Positions 26,114 through 34,683 of a stretch of DNA of 64,000 nt are shown piece by piece (positions within the stretch are counted from its first letter, which is position 1; the number at the start of each line of letters is the position of its first letter). The position numbers and the translations under genes were made by a program. The stretch lies in assembly GCF_047301505.1 (NCBI RefSeq), contig NZ_CP154840.1, forward strand, positions 1,798,001 to 1,862,000. The letters run 5' to 3'. The notes beneath the pieces were generated by a model. That model had not been told where the DNA came from. It made no database searches and was given only the letters and a program-made list of their open reading frames with translations. Source of the stretch: Lysinibacillus_B sp031181585. GTDB taxonomy: Bacteria; Bacillota; Bacilli; Bacillales_A; Planococcaceae.

Positions 26114-26887
26114 TTAAATCAACTGCAAATCCTTTAGGGCAAATTCGATGCCGTCTTTGTCGCACTCTGTTGTCACGAAATCCGCTATGAGCTTTAGCTT
26201 GTCACTGCCATTTCCCATGGCAACCCCGAAACCTGCAAGCCCCAGCAGCTCCATATCATTTTCTCCGTCACCAAAGGCAACTGCTTCAGCCGGCTTAAAG
26301 CCGAAGTAATTCAGTACAGCCTTTGCAGCAACCGCCTTTGATACTTCTCGCTGCAGCACATTCGCAATATATGGATGCCACTGCTGGAACAACAGATGCG
26401 GAAACGCCGCTTTGTATTCCTCGACGCTTTCCTGATTCGCATAAAGGCACATCAGGTAAATATCCTTTTCCGTAATGAAGGGATCGACCCCTGGATAGTC
26501 CCGCAATGACAATGTTTGCTGCAGGGCCAGTAATGTCGATTCATTTTGGATGCCGTTCATTGAAAGGGATTCGGTAAAGAAGGAAAGTGCGTGTCCCTTT
26601 TGGTTTGCATATGCCTGAATCGCTGCGACAATGTCTTTTTCAAGAACGGATTCAAAAATGAGGCTATCCCCATGCTTCGCGTGAGCCCCGTTTGCGGTAA
26701 TAAATGTATGGATTCCCAGCTGCTGCAGCTCCTTGCACATCGAGAGCGGTCTGCCGGTAGCAGCGACTACCTCTATGCCGTTTGCTTGTAATTGCTGGAT
26801 GGCGCTGAGGGTTGTTGCAGATATACGTCCGTTTTTGTAATCAATTAACGTACCGTCCACATCAAAGAACACAATTTTATATGACAT
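26114..26887 (-). CDS. Cof-type HAD-IIB family phosphatase
   Basis: 257 aa from ATG 26887 (GGGAG 9 nt upstream). Motif I is FFDVDGTLI (residues 7-15, nucleophile Asp). Then come AATGRP (motif II Thr/Ser region), a C2B cap in the middle, a conserved Lys, and motif IV GDGENDMELLG near residues 205-215. Such enzymes dephosphorylate sugar phosphates, nucleotides or pyridoxal phosphate; the natural substrate is unknown. Confidence 0.9.
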   Translation of the reverse strand: MSYKIVFFDVDGTLIDYKNGRISATTLSAIQQLQANGIEVVAATGRPLSMCKELQQLGIHTFITANGAHAKHGDSLIFESVLEKDIVAAIQAYANQKGHALSFFTESLSMNGIQNESTLLALQQTLSLRDYPGVDPFITEKDIYLMCLYANQESVEEYKAAFPHLLFQQWHPYIANVLQREVSKAVAAKAVLNYFGFKPAEAVAFGDGENDMELLGLAGFGVAMGNGSDKLKLIADFVTTECDKDGIEFALKDLQLI

Positions 26888-27044
26888 CGAAATATTCTCC
26901 CTTTTAGGTTCTTGTAATTTCTTCCTTTTATTATAACGAAAGAGGTTTAATAAAGAAAATGTGGGCATATTTGATGATTTATGATTAAAGTGTTTACTAT
27001 TTAATAAACGTAATTTATAATTGTTTATATAAGGGGTGTTTAAA

Positions 27045-27785
27045 ATGAATTTTGACGATGTTTCAGTTGAAGAGCTGGCAAAAGGCTATAGGAAAACAGC
27101 GGATCAAAAGGCGTACCAATGCCTGTTTTGTGATGAAAGCTTTGATGTAGAGGAAATTTTCCCGATTAATGGACGTCTTTTTAAGGCAGGGCGGGCGGCT
27201 GACTATCATATCCAAATGGTTCACGGGTCCGTATTCGATTCATTGATCGCATTGGATAAAAGGCATACGGGCTTATCGGAAGTGCAGACCGAGCTGCTGC
27301 AGTTGTTTCACCAAGGGCTGCAGGATAAAGAAATAGTAGAGAAAACTTCAGCGAACAGTGTATCGACAATCCGTCAGCACCGATTCAAGCTGAAGGAAAA
27401 GGAACGTCAGGCAAAGGTGCTCCTTGCGATTATGGAAAACTTGGAACCAACGGAGCAATATGAACCAATTCACAAGGGGGCAACGATGATGGATGAACGC
27501 TATGCAGTCACGTCAGGGGAAAAGGAAAAAATACTAGAAACGTATTTTAAAAATGGGCTTGGCGGGGCAATTGAGACTTTCCCGAGCAAGGAAAAACGGA
27601 AGATTGTGATCCTGCAGCAAATCATGAAGCGGTTCGAAACCGGAAAGCAGTATAACGAAAAAGAGGTCAACGAAATATTGAAAACTGCCTATTCGGATTT
27701 CGTGACAATCCGCAGATACCTGATCGAGTACGGTTTTATGGACCGCAGCAACGACGGAGCAACGTATTGGGTGAAGGAAGTATAG
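27045..27785 (+). CDS. DUF2087 domain transcriptional regulator
   Basis: 246 aa from ATG 27045 (AAGGGG upstream). It has an N-terminal zinc-finger-like pair (CLFCDESF) and a central LuxR/sigma-like helix-turn-helix (LFHQGLQDKEIVEKTSANSV). The C-terminal DUF2087 domain (FPSKEKRKIVILQQIMKRFE, then ending RRYLIEYGFMDR) is about residues 165-240. Proteins of this layout are cytoplasmic DNA-binding regulators; target unknown. Confidence 0.8.
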   Translation: MNFDDVSVEELAKGYRKTADQKAYQCLFCDESFDVEEIFPINGRLFKAGRAADYHIQMVHGSVFDSLIALDKRHTGLSEVQTELLQLFHQGLQDKEIVEKTSANSVSTIRQHRFKLKEKERQAKVLLAIMENLEPTEQYEPIHKGATMMDERYAVTSGEKEKILETYFKNGLGGAIETFPSKEKRKIVILQQIMKRFETGKQYNEKEVNEILKTAYSDFVTIRRYLIEYGFMDRSNDGATYWVKEV

Positions 27786-27810
27786 ACAGGTTGGATAAAA
27801 ATAGAGAAGA

Positions 27811-27842
27811 AGCCGGTACGGAAGTTTTGTATCGGTTTTTTA
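27811..27842 (+). terminator. Rho-independent terminator
   Basis: CCGGTAC pairs with GTATCGG (one G-U), followed by a run of Ts. Confidence 0.65.
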
Positions 27843-27921
27843 TATTGTATTTTATATCCATAAAAGGTAGAATGTAAAAAAGAGAACAAATGTACGTTTT
27901 TTGAGAAGGGGGATACATAAA

Positions 27922-28281
27922 ATGTGGAGCAGAATTGAATGTGTGGCGATTTATACGGAGGAAATTGAAAAATCCATTGCGTTTTATGAAGCTGTTGGCT
28001 TAAAAAAGGCATGGGATACGTATCAGGACGAGGACAAAAAGTGGCGCCTTGTCGGGATGAGCTTTCCAGAAGGCAATACAGAGCTCGTGCTGAAAAACAA
28101 CCCGGATTTAACGATGATGGAAGCAGAGATCAGGGTAGAGGATGTACGCGCCGTGTACGAGTCATTAAAAGGTCATGAGGAAGTAAAATGGATCCGCACC
28201 CCGTTTCCAAATGCCCTCGGCGGCCATGTTGCCGTACTGGAAGCACCAGACGGAAATGTGTTTGTGCTTGTTGGGGGCTGA
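27922..28281 (+). CDS. VOC family protein
   Basis: 119 aa from ATG 27922 (AAGGGGG upstream; the in-frame TTG at 27901 is inside the leader). Begins RIECVAIYTEEIEKSIAFYE and ends HVAVLEAPDGNVFVLV, the usual ends of a glyoxalase-fold half. Metal ligands are degenerate at the first strand. Substrate unknown. Confidence 0.85.
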   Translation: MWSRIECVAIYTEEIEKSIAFYEAVGLKKAWDTYQDEDKKWRLVGMSFPEGNTELVLKNNPDLTMMEAEIRVEDVRAVYESLKGHEEVKWIRTPFPNALGGHVAVLEAPDGNVFVLVGG

Positions 28282-28298
28282 GGTTAAATGGGAGCATG

Positions 28299-28322
28299 AA
28301 AAGCGTGGGGGACCATGCTTTT
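28299..28322. terminator. Hairpin between convergent genes
   Basis: AAAAGC-G-TGG pairs with CCA-T-GCTTTT; A-rich and T-rich flanks would allow use from both sides. Confidence 0.55.
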
Positions 28323-28389
28323 CTGCACTCTTTGGAGCATTGAAATAAAGGGTAATCATTTTCTGCCTGTGTTTCCCCATTGGGCGGCT

Positions 28390-28806
28390 TTATTTTAATT
28401 CTATTTTGTCCTCATGCGCTTTACCTTGTGCATCTTCCCATGTAATGACGACAAAATAAGAGGATTCTTCTTTTGGTGCATCGCCGTAATATAAATCAGG
28501 GTAAGAGAACGGGTGCAACGTGTATACGGTAGCATCAATATCTGTACCTTCATAAAATTCATTTCTATCAGAGATTACTTTATTATTTTCTAGGAATTCA
28601 AGTTTCTTTACATTTACTTCTTTTTCATCTGCTTGTGTGACAGATACTACCCATGCTCCTCCAGCTTCAACTTCGTTTATTTTTTTATAGACTACTTTCC
28701 ACGTGCCATCATCGGAGGTTCCTTTTATACTCGGAGTTGAAAAATCTAGATACATTATTCCGAGGAAAATTAGTAACAGCACCAGCGCAGGGTACATTTT
28801 TTTCAT
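28390..28806 (-). CDS. Hypothetical exported protein
   Basis: 138 aa with an N-terminal hydrophobic segment (residues 5-20) and a beta-rich soluble domain. No recognised family. Its ATG overlaps the stop of the broken small gene upstream (ATGA), so it was once translationally coupled to it. With the lipoprotein gene further upstream it forms a three-gene minus-strand operon. Confidence 0.65.
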   Translation of the reverse strand: MKKMYPALVLLLIFLGIMYLDFSTPSIKGTSDDGTWKVVYKKINEVEAGGAWVVSVTQADEKEVNVKKLEFLENNKVISDRNEFYEGTDIDATVYTLHPFSYPDLYYGDAPKEESSYFVVITWEDAQGKAHEDKIELK

Positions 28807-28951
28807 CGTTTTCCCCCTTCTTTCCCATTCAGATTATGAAAAATAGAAGACAATTTCTTGATCCAATCAACTGTGTCTACCGGATTGGCTGCAGCTTCAG
28901 CAATTTCATCCTGACTTTAATAGTAGTGGTACTCCAAACGATATACGCCAT
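28803..28951 (-). pseudogene. Small gene with one-base frameshift
   Basis: From ATG 28951 the frame reads MAYIVWSTTTIK and then needs one extra base in the T-run near 28915-28918 to continue as SQDEIAEAAANPVDTVDWIK and onwards to a TGA that overlaps the next start. The length (149 nt) is exactly one base short. About 49 aa if restored, with no membrane segment. It starts 11 nt after the lipoprotein stop. A sequencing error is as likely as a real mutation. Confidence 0.5.
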
Positions 28952-28961
28952 TTAAAACCGG

Positions 28962-29390
28962 TTACATCTCTTTTGATTTCAGAAATTGCATGAACCAATC
29001 AGTTAATTCTTCTGAAATCACGTACGTAGTATTTGTATCCTTCACATTCATCAAGATACTTTGTTGTCCTTTTTCTCCTACCCATAGATGATAGCTCTGC
29101 TTTTTGCCATTTGTAAAAGTGATTTTTACATCAAATTCAGGTTCAGCCATATCCGCGATGCCTTCTCTCTTTGCCGCATGGGAAATGGCATGCTTGAATA
29201 AGTCAAGCGTTTCCTGGTCTTCATATTCCGCAAGAAAATCACCATCCACTTTGCCAAAACCATTTGATATTGAAATGCTGATCTTTGATAACTCTCCAGC
29301 TGGAAGAAGCTCGCTATTAGCAGATTGACAGCCCAGCAGAACAGCAGACAGAAAACATAATAATAAAAGAGAAAGCGAGTAGTGTTTCAT
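28962..29390 (-). CDS. Putative lipoprotein
   Basis: 142 aa from the ATG at 29390. The signal peptide ends in a lipobox (SAVLLGC, Cys about residue 21), so the mature protein is anchored outside the membrane. The rest is a small alpha/beta domain. Resembles YhfM-like lipoproteins only in general layout. First gene of the minus-strand trio. Confidence 0.7.
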   Translation of the reverse strand: MKHYSLSLLLLCFLSAVLLGCQSANSELLPAGELSKISISISNGFGKVDGDFLAEYEDQETLDLFKHAISHAAKREGIADMAEPEFDVKITFTNGKKQSYHLWVGEKGQQSILMNVKDTNTTYVISEELTDWFMQFLKSKEM

Positions 29391-29486
29391 CGTTATACCT
29401 TCCATTTCTCCTTCATGCAGCGTGATTATCAAGTTGTGTAATTTTTTACATAAGCATCTCTTAATTGAAATTGTTCACAAAAACTA

Positions 29487-30005
29487 TTACCAGCCGTTTC
29501 GATTACATAAAGACGTAATATGTGCAAGATGATGCTTTCCGTGCCAAGCATAGATTCCTATATTTTTGCCTACTGAAACTTCACCTGAATCCGGATGAAT
29601 GAATGTCTTCTCCAGATCAGCAGGAGTTAGGCTGCGTAAAAGGTTGGTCCAGCGTTTGTGCAATGTGTCGAGGAGTGAAAGGGAAATATCGATTGCTAGT
29701 GTATAATCTGATAGTTCCGCCCATCCTGTTTCGTCATATGGTTTAATGACAGGATTGTCTTCTGTAAGGGCTAGTTTAAAGCGGATGTAGGCGTTCATAT
29801 GACTATCTGCCACATGGTGGATCACTTGCCGGACAGTCCACCCGCCAGGCCGGTAAGCTGTATCAAGTTGTTCATCAGTTAAGTCTTTTACCGCGTCCCG
29901 TAATAATGTAGGTAATGCCTCGATTTCACTTATCCAAGCACTTGTAACGCTGCTCGTCATTTCTCCATCAAAATGAAAAGAGCCAATTGGGTATTGCATA
30001 TCCAT
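29487..30005 (-). CDS. bstA: Bacillithiol transferase BstA/YfiT (DinB superfamily)
   Basis: 172 aa, the family length. DinB four-helix fold with the three metal-ligand histidines visible: HHVADSH (residues 63-69, the first ligand) and WHGKHHLAHI near 155-164. The start YPIGSFHFDGEM and GGWTVRQVIHHVADSH are typical of YfiT. It transfers bacillithiol to electrophiles such as antibiotics and related xenobiotics, and implies a bacillithiol-using host. Monocistronic. Confidence 0.85.
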   Translation of the reverse strand: MDMQYPIGSFHFDGEMTSSVTSAWISEIEALPTLLRDAVKDLTDEQLDTAYRPGGWTVRQVIHHVADSHMNAYIRFKLALTEDNPVIKPYDETGWAELSDYTLAIDISLSLLDTLHKRWTNLLRSLTPADLEKTFIHPDSGEVSVGKNIGIYAWHGKHHLAHITSLCNRNGW

Positions 30006-30245
30006 CTAACGTCATCCCCCTAAACTTTTTTATAGCTAACCAAATAAGCCACTAAAATTAGATAATTCTACTTCGATTATTCTACTACCTTTTCTACTTA
30101 ATGTATCACAAAGTATATTCCAAAATAAACCATAATTTACTATAATGGAATTTCCAGAACAATATATTATGAATGAAAATATGTTGCATCATAGGCAATC
30201 TTACGAACCAATAGACAAAAGACACGATAGAGAAGAGGTGAAAAA

Positions 30246-31793
30246 ATGGAAACTGGGAGAATGGCCAATTGGTTTGATAAATATGGAGAATCTGTTTTCC
30301 TCTATCTCGCCATGATGGTGAAAGACTACCGGCTTGCCGAGGAGCTGACACAGGAAACGTTCATCAAAGCTTCCCGGAACCTTCAGGAGCTGGAAGGTAA
30401 GGAATCATTAGAAACTGAGCTTTTGTTCATGGCTCATAAGAAGATGAAGGGCTATCTTCGAAAAAAGCGTCCGTTTCAGTATTATTTCGGTATGAAGATG
30501 AATCAAGCAGGCAGCCAGCTGCAGTTCGGGCAGGTTGACGGACTGAATCATCTACATAGGCAATTATACGAAGCAATCCAGCGGTTAACTATTACATATG
30601 GTGAAGTAATCGTTTTACGAAAAATAATGGATATCTCAGCCGGGGATACTGCCGCTATCTTAAGCAGATCAGAAAGCAAAGTAGAAAGGACGTTACAAAA
30701 AGGGCTGGCTGAATTAAAAAAAGAGCTGGTGAAAAAGGGGGTTCCGAATGAGGAAAACTTAGGTGGCTTCCTGAAGGAACTGGGAGCGGATGTAAAGAGA
30801 GTGCTGCAGGCAAATGAAGAATCAGATAAACGAATCATTCAGCAATCCCATACACCGAAAAGGCTGTATAGTAAGAAGTACGGGTTCGCTGCGGCGGCGT
30901 TTTGTTTACTGCTGATCATCCTTCCTTTTTATTCATCAGTGATCGATGGCATGATTTTGGAAAAGATATCGCCAATAGATCCTCCATCTATAATCGAAGA
31001 TGAAGAAATTTTTAGTGTGGTCACTGAGAAGGTAGAAGAAGAGGGTTATGTAGTTGAGTACATAGGTATTTACACTGAGGAAAATGAAGATGTTGAAACT
31101 TTTGAAATGGCACTTGTATTGAACGATTCATCATTACAGGACGCAAGAAAGCATCTCGAACCTATTGTAAATAATTATTTAGCTGAAACGGGTAACAGGA
31201 AAATGAAGGTGCATTTTATAGAAGTGCCTGAATTAGTAACTAACCCTATTTATAGTGAGGTAATTGAACTTGTCGACCAAGTATTTATCCAGCATGGGTA
31301 TGCGAAAGAAACACATTACGGATTAGCCGAACTTCAGAAGAAGGGGGATTCGTATGTTCTGCATGTTAACATGCCTGATCATATTCAGGAATCCCAGCTG
31401 ATTCTGGCTGATTTGAACAGGACCTTGAAGGAGCAGCAATTGGCGATTAGGGAGGTAGTCGTGACACCCATTTCTATTACGCTCGAAATGAAGGAGCGGC
31501 GCTGGCAGTCTATTGTGAGTCAGCTCCATAATGTACTCGGGTGGAAATCGGCCTATTTATTTAGAGGTATTTCTTTTGAAATAGAGGAAGAAAAGGTAGT
31601 GATTTGGGTTAATACGGATTGGAAAAAGCATCCGGCAGAGGAACAGATGCAGCGCATGCAGCAGGCGGTACAGGCCTATCTGTCTTTGCAGAAAACGGTG
31701 AAAGAAATTCAAGGGGATGCGTATACGATTACATTTTTGCTGAGCAACTATCAGCCGTTTATGGAGATGACGAATGAAGAGGAAGCTGAGTAG
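30246..31793 (+). CDS. ECF sigma factor fused to a transmembrane segment and DUF4030-like extracytoplasmic domain
   Basis: 515 aa. Residues about 8-75 are sigma region 2 (DYRLAEELTQETFIKASRNL) and about 105-160 region 4 (LRKIMDISAGDTAAILSRSE). A linker follows, then one membrane helix about 212-232. About 280 residues would lie outside the cell. Sigma and sensor/anti-sigma functions are thus in one chain. Similar fusions with DUF4030 occur in Bacillaceae. Activation would need release of the N-terminal part; no protease gene is adjacent. AGAAGAGGTG precedes the ATG. Confidence 0.8.
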   Translation: METGRMANWFDKYGESVFLYLAMMVKDYRLAEELTQETFIKASRNLQELEGKESLETELLFMAHKKMKGYLRKKRPFQYYFGMKMNQAGSQLQFGQVDGLNHLHRQLYEAIQRLTITYGEVIVLRKIMDISAGDTAAILSRSESKVERTLQKGLAELKKELVKKGVPNEENLGGFLKELGADVKRVLQANEESDKRIIQQSHTPKRLYSKKYGFAAAAFCLLLIILPFYSSVIDGMILEKISPIDPPSIIEDEEIFSVVTEKVEEEGYVVEYIGIYTEENEDVETFEMALVLNDSSLQDARKHLEPIVNNYLAETGNRKMKVHFIEVPELVTNPIYSEVIELVDQVFIQHGYAKETHYGLAELQKKGDSYVLHVNMPDHIQESQLILADLNRTLKEQQLAIREVVVTPISITLEMKERRWQSIVSQLHNVLGWKSAYLFRGISFEIEEEKVVIWVNTDWKKHPAEEQMQRMQQAVQAYLSLQKTVKEIQGDAYTITFLLSNYQPFMEMTNEEEAE

Positions 31794-31816
31794 TCTGCTT
31801 CCTTCAATTAAAAAAG

Positions 31817-31854
31817 AGCAGTACAGGATCGATTACACACCTGTACTGCTTTTC
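31817..31854 (+). terminator. Rho-independent terminator
   Basis: AGCAGTACAG pairs with CTGTACTGCT, then TTTT; perfect 10-bp stem between convergent genes. Confidence 0.8.
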
Positions 31855-31862
31855 GTTGCTGT

Positions 31863-32246
31863 TTATTTTTCTTCCTGGTCAAACCACAATGGATCCATAT
31901 CATCTACATCACCGTTGTAGTTAATGAGGATTTCATCGCCTGCTTTTATATCCTTGAAAGCGAAAAAGTCGAAAGTCTGGTTTTCGAAATTGATTTCATA
32001 CGTTGCATTCGGTTCATACGAATGGTTGAACAGCATGCCATAGCCAAGCAGGATGGCAGAACGACCGATTCCGTATTCAAAGGCGTAGTCGGCGAGAAGT
32101 GTTTTCTCTATGTATTCATGCTCTTCATTCGGGTAAGCAATGACGGGCGCTTCGTGCAGGAGCTCTCCCTTTTTGATATCGCGTGTAGCAAATACGCCTC
32201 TATTAAATTCTCCATCACTTAGTGGTGATGTTTTAATTTCAATCAT
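31863..32246 (-). CDS. SET domain protein
   Basis: 127 aa, a minimal SET fold. It contains RGVFATRDIKKGELLHEAPV near the start, GYGMLFNHSYEPNATY (NHS motif) about residues 68-83 and AGDEILINYN near the end. These form the SAM- and substrate-binding knot of SET proteins. Bacterial stand-alone SET proteins are candidate protein lysine methyltransferases; substrate unknown. Confidence 0.85.
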   Translation of the reverse strand: MIEIKTSPLSDGEFNRGVFATRDIKKGELLHEAPVIAYPNEEHEYIEKTLLADYAFEYGIGRSAILLGYGMLFNHSYEPNATYEINFENQTFDFFAFKDIKAGDEILINYNGDVDDMDPLWFDQEEK

Positions 32247-32385
32247 GTTGTTCTCCTCATCATATAAAAAATTTTCTATCTAACTGTAACATGGATTCAC
32301 AGAGAAAGCTCTTTATTATGTTCAATACGAGTGGAAATTCCATACCAAAAGTAACATGGACAAGGCTAGGGGAAAATACCCGCAA

Positions 32386-32430
32386 AAAAAGCTGGGCAAA
32401 AGCAGAAAATCTGCTTTCGGCCAGCTTTTA
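32386..32430 (-). terminator. Terminator of the bpsA-bpsB operon
   Basis: AAAAGCTGG and CCAGCTTTT enclose an inner hairpin (AAAGCAG/CTGCTTT). On the minus strand a run of Ts follows. The stem overlaps the bpsB stop codon. Confidence 0.7.
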
Positions 32431-32961
32431 GCTTTTGGGCTGAAATACTTCGTTATAGTTTGTCAGTTCACGCAGTGCTTTCTCCTCCGTTGGGATACGT
32501 ACGGACAGCATAATGAAGTTTAAGATCGTAAAGGCAATGGCTGTGAAGTACGCACCGAACATGAGCGGCAGCAGGGCGATTTCAATGCATACGACCAGAT
32601 AGTTCGGATGCCGGATATAAAGGTAGGGCCCTTTTGCGACAACATCGGCACCCGGCAGGATGATAATTTTCGTATTCCAGAACGGACCGAGCGAGGCAAG
32701 ACACCAGATGCGCAGGCCCTGCACAGCTAAGAATAGAATGAACAGCCATGTGAAATAAGGAGAAAGCCCGCGGTCGAAAAATGTGACTTCGATTATGAGA
32801 CTGATGAAAAATCCTGTATGGAGAGCAATCATGTACGGATAATGATTCGCTCCGACTTCATAGGCGCCTTTTGCGAGCATTCTTTTTTCATTTTTCCGAG
32901 CGACGACTAATTCCAGCAGACGCTGCACAATGACAAGAGAGAGGATAATAAAGAATAGCAT
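32428..32961 (-). CDS. bpsB: Isoprenylcysteine carboxyl methyltransferase family protein, alkylpyrone O-methyltransferase (BpsB/YpbQ type)
   Basis: 177 aa from ATG 32961 (GGAGGTAACGAT upstream), four to five membrane helices. The C-terminal part has the ICMT-family pattern GPYLYIRHPNYLVVCIE near residues 120-140, which binds SAM. In B. subtilis the homologous gene beside the type III PKS methylates alkylpyrones to methyl ethers. Four nucleotides separate it from the PKS stop, so the pairing is strong evidence. Confidence 0.85.
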   Translation of the reverse strand: MLFFIILSLVIVQRLLELVVARKNEKRMLAKGAYEVGANHYPYMIALHTGFFISLIIEVTFFDRGLSPYFTWLFILFLAVQGLRIWCLASLGPFWNTKIIILPGADVVAKGPYLYIRHPNYLVVCIEIALLPLMFGAYFTAIAFTILNFIMLSVRIPTEEKALRELTNYNEVFQPKS

Positions 32962-32965
32962 ATCG

Positions 32966-34051
32966 TTACCTCCATTCCAGCAAGACGGCTTCGCCGCTAA
33001 AGCCTGGTCCGAGTGCAACGAGTAGTCCGAATGTATGTGGATTGTTTTTCATCAGCATAAACTGCTCGAGTACATAGAGAACAGTAGGTGAGGACATATT
33101 GCCGTTTTCCCGTAAAATGTCGCGCGACACATTCGTCTGGCCTTCCCGTAACTGCAGGGCTTCTTCGTAGGCGGCGAGTACTTTTTTGCCTCCCGGGTGG
33201 GCAACAAAATTTTCAATTTGCTCTGCTGATAGATCATGCTCTCCTAAAAATTCATGGATGAACGGCCCCAGCCATTTAGAAATGATGGATGGAATGCTTT
33301 TCGAGAATACAACATGGAGTCCGCTATTCTTCACATCCCATCCCATCACGTCCTCTGATTCAGGCATCCATTTGGAAGCTGACCCATGAATATACGGCAT
33401 TGGCTTGTCCTGCTGGAGCTCTGCCTCATCTCCGCATACAAGGACACAAGCAGCCCCATCCGCAAATAGGGAGGTGCCGACAAGATTACTTTTCGAATAA
33501 TCATCCTTTTGGAAGGTCAAGCTGCACAGCTCAACACAGACGACGAGCACTTTGGCCTTTGGGTGTGCCTTGCAGTAGTCGTATGCCCGGCTGACACCGC
33601 CAGCGCCTCCTGCACAGCCGAGACCCCAGATGGGCATGCGAACCGTTCGATCAGAGAAGGGGAGAATATTCATAACGCGGGCGTCAATACTCGGTGTGGA
33701 AATCCCGGTCGTACTGACAAAGATGATTGCATCTATTTCTTCAGTGGAAATAGGTGTATCGAGAAAAGCCTGGTTGTCCAGGCATGTTTGGATGACTTCC
33801 ACGCTATAGTCTACGGCGAGTTTAATATAAAGTTCATTGCGGTCTTCGAATGTATGAGGCTCCCGGTACCAGTCGGAAGGTACACAGAAATTGCGGTTTT
33901 CAATCTGCCCGTTTTTGAAGACTTTTAACAGGCGTTCAAGTCGCGGGATTTTATCCTGAAAGAGCTCTTTTGTCAGCTCTTCAATATTGGTTTGTGCTAA
34001 CGGATAGGGTGGTTTATATGTACCAACGGAAGCGATTTTCGGCATAGACAA
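32966..34051 (-). CDS. bpsA: Type III polyketide synthase (chalcone/stilbene synthase family, BpsA type)
   Basis: 361 aa. Catalytic triad is visible: Cys146 in GLGCAGGAGG, His285 in FVAHPGGKK and Asn318 in NGNMSSP. Condenses long-chain acyl-CoA starters with malonyl-CoA to give alkylpyrones; membrane-active lipids result after methylation by the neighbour. ATAAGGAGAATTGTCT precedes ATG. A 22-bp near-perfect palindrome lies 22 bp upstream and may be its operator. Confidence 0.92.
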   Translation of the reverse strand: MSMPKIASVGTYKPPYPLAQTNIEELTKELFQDKIPRLERLLKVFKNGQIENRNFCVPSDWYREPHTFEDRNELYIKLAVDYSVEVIQTCLDNQAFLDTPISTEEIDAIIFVSTTGISTPSIDARVMNILPFSDRTVRMPIWGLGCAGGAGGVSRAYDYCKAHPKAKVLVVCVELCSLTFQKDDYSKSNLVGTSLFADGAACVLVCGDEAELQQDKPMPYIHGSASKWMPESEDVMGWDVKNSGLHVVFSKSIPSIISKWLGPFIHEFLGEHDLSAEQIENFVAHPGGKKVLAAYEEALQLREGQTNVSRDILRENGNMSSPTVLYVLEQFMLMKNNPHTFGLLVALGPGFSGEAVLLEWR

Positions 34052-34072
34052 TTCTCCTTATAAACAAGTACT

Positions 34073-34094
34073 TTCTTTCAATGTATTGAAAGAA
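34073..34094 (-). promoter_or_regulatory. Palindromic operator candidate upstream of bpsA
   Basis: TTCTTTCAAT, GT, ATTGAAAGAA: two perfect 10-bp arms with a 2-bp centre, 21 bp upstream of the bpsA start codon. Symmetry and position suit a dimeric repressor; no T-run follows, so it is not a terminator. Confidence 0.55.
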
Positions 34095-34182
34095 GTTGGG
34101 AAATATACAAAATAACTGGAATAGCGTTTCCTTTACAGGAAGGGGCGCACAGCCCCTCATAAAAACAGGAAGGTGTTTTTCT

Positions 34183-34260
34183 ATGCAATATGGACATCGC
34201 ATACTGCATAAAAGACCTATGATCGTATACCGTACAGTTCCACGAGCTTCCAAAAGTTAA
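34183..34260 (+). CDS. Possible 25-residue basic peptide
   Basis: MQYGHRILHKRPMIVYRTVP and five more residues, preceded by AGGAAGGTG at 8 nt spacing. Upstream lies a GGGGC/GCCCC hairpin (34142-34157). No homologue known to me. The ribosome site is good but the length makes coding uncertain. Confidence 0.3.
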   Translation: MQYGHRILHKRPMIVYRTVPRASKS

Positions 34261-34330
34261 ACGGAAGAATTAGAAAAACTGGGGTACCATTTCAAAAAAA
34301 GTGAGAAAAGGGGAAATAAAAAGCCCCTAA

Positions 34331-34420
34331 CTGTGGCTTTGAAATAAAGTTGAACTGTTTATAAAAAAGTCGTACCGTTTAGAAAAAAGTTTAACCGTTT
34401 ATAAAAAAGATGAACCGGAA
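34331..34420 (+). repeat. Array of 20-nt direct repeats (four units and a partial)
   Basis: Units start at 34331, 34351, 34371, 34391 and 34411, 20 nt apart: core ACCGTTTATAAAAAAGWTNA. It directly precedes a terminator, as do the 21-nt arrays, but the sequence is different. Between 34430 and 34683 there is otherwise only a 20-codon frame (34514-34576) with an unconvincing ribosome site. Confidence 0.8.
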
Positions 34421-34456
34421 TTTCCTATCTCTATAAAGAAGGGATTTCGGTTTTTC
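34415..34456 (+). terminator. Rho-independent terminator after the 20-nt array
   Basis: CCGGAATTTC pairs with GGGATTTCGG (with G-U pairs), then TTTTT. Confidence 0.65.
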
Positions 34457-34683
34457 TTGTGGATTAAGAACCTGTTAAGTGATAATAAAGTTATTCCAAT
34501 AAAGGGCCATATTATGGAGGACAATAAACAAATATTTATACAGAATGCAATTGAACTTGTGAGGGATTATACTTAAACTACTCGGCTCAGGTTAAGTAAA
34601 TAAAACATCTTTAAATAAGGTGAATTTTCTTGTATAATAATACTTATTTGTAAATATTTATTCGTATTATTAGGGGGGATTCT

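Noticed and set aside
33289..33928. Plus-strand frames opposite bpsA
   Set aside because: They are shadows of the conserved PKS reading frame and show no family features.
34514..34576. 20-codon frame with GGAGG inside its own start
   Set aside because: GGAGG lies after the ATG, not before it, so it is not supported as a gene.
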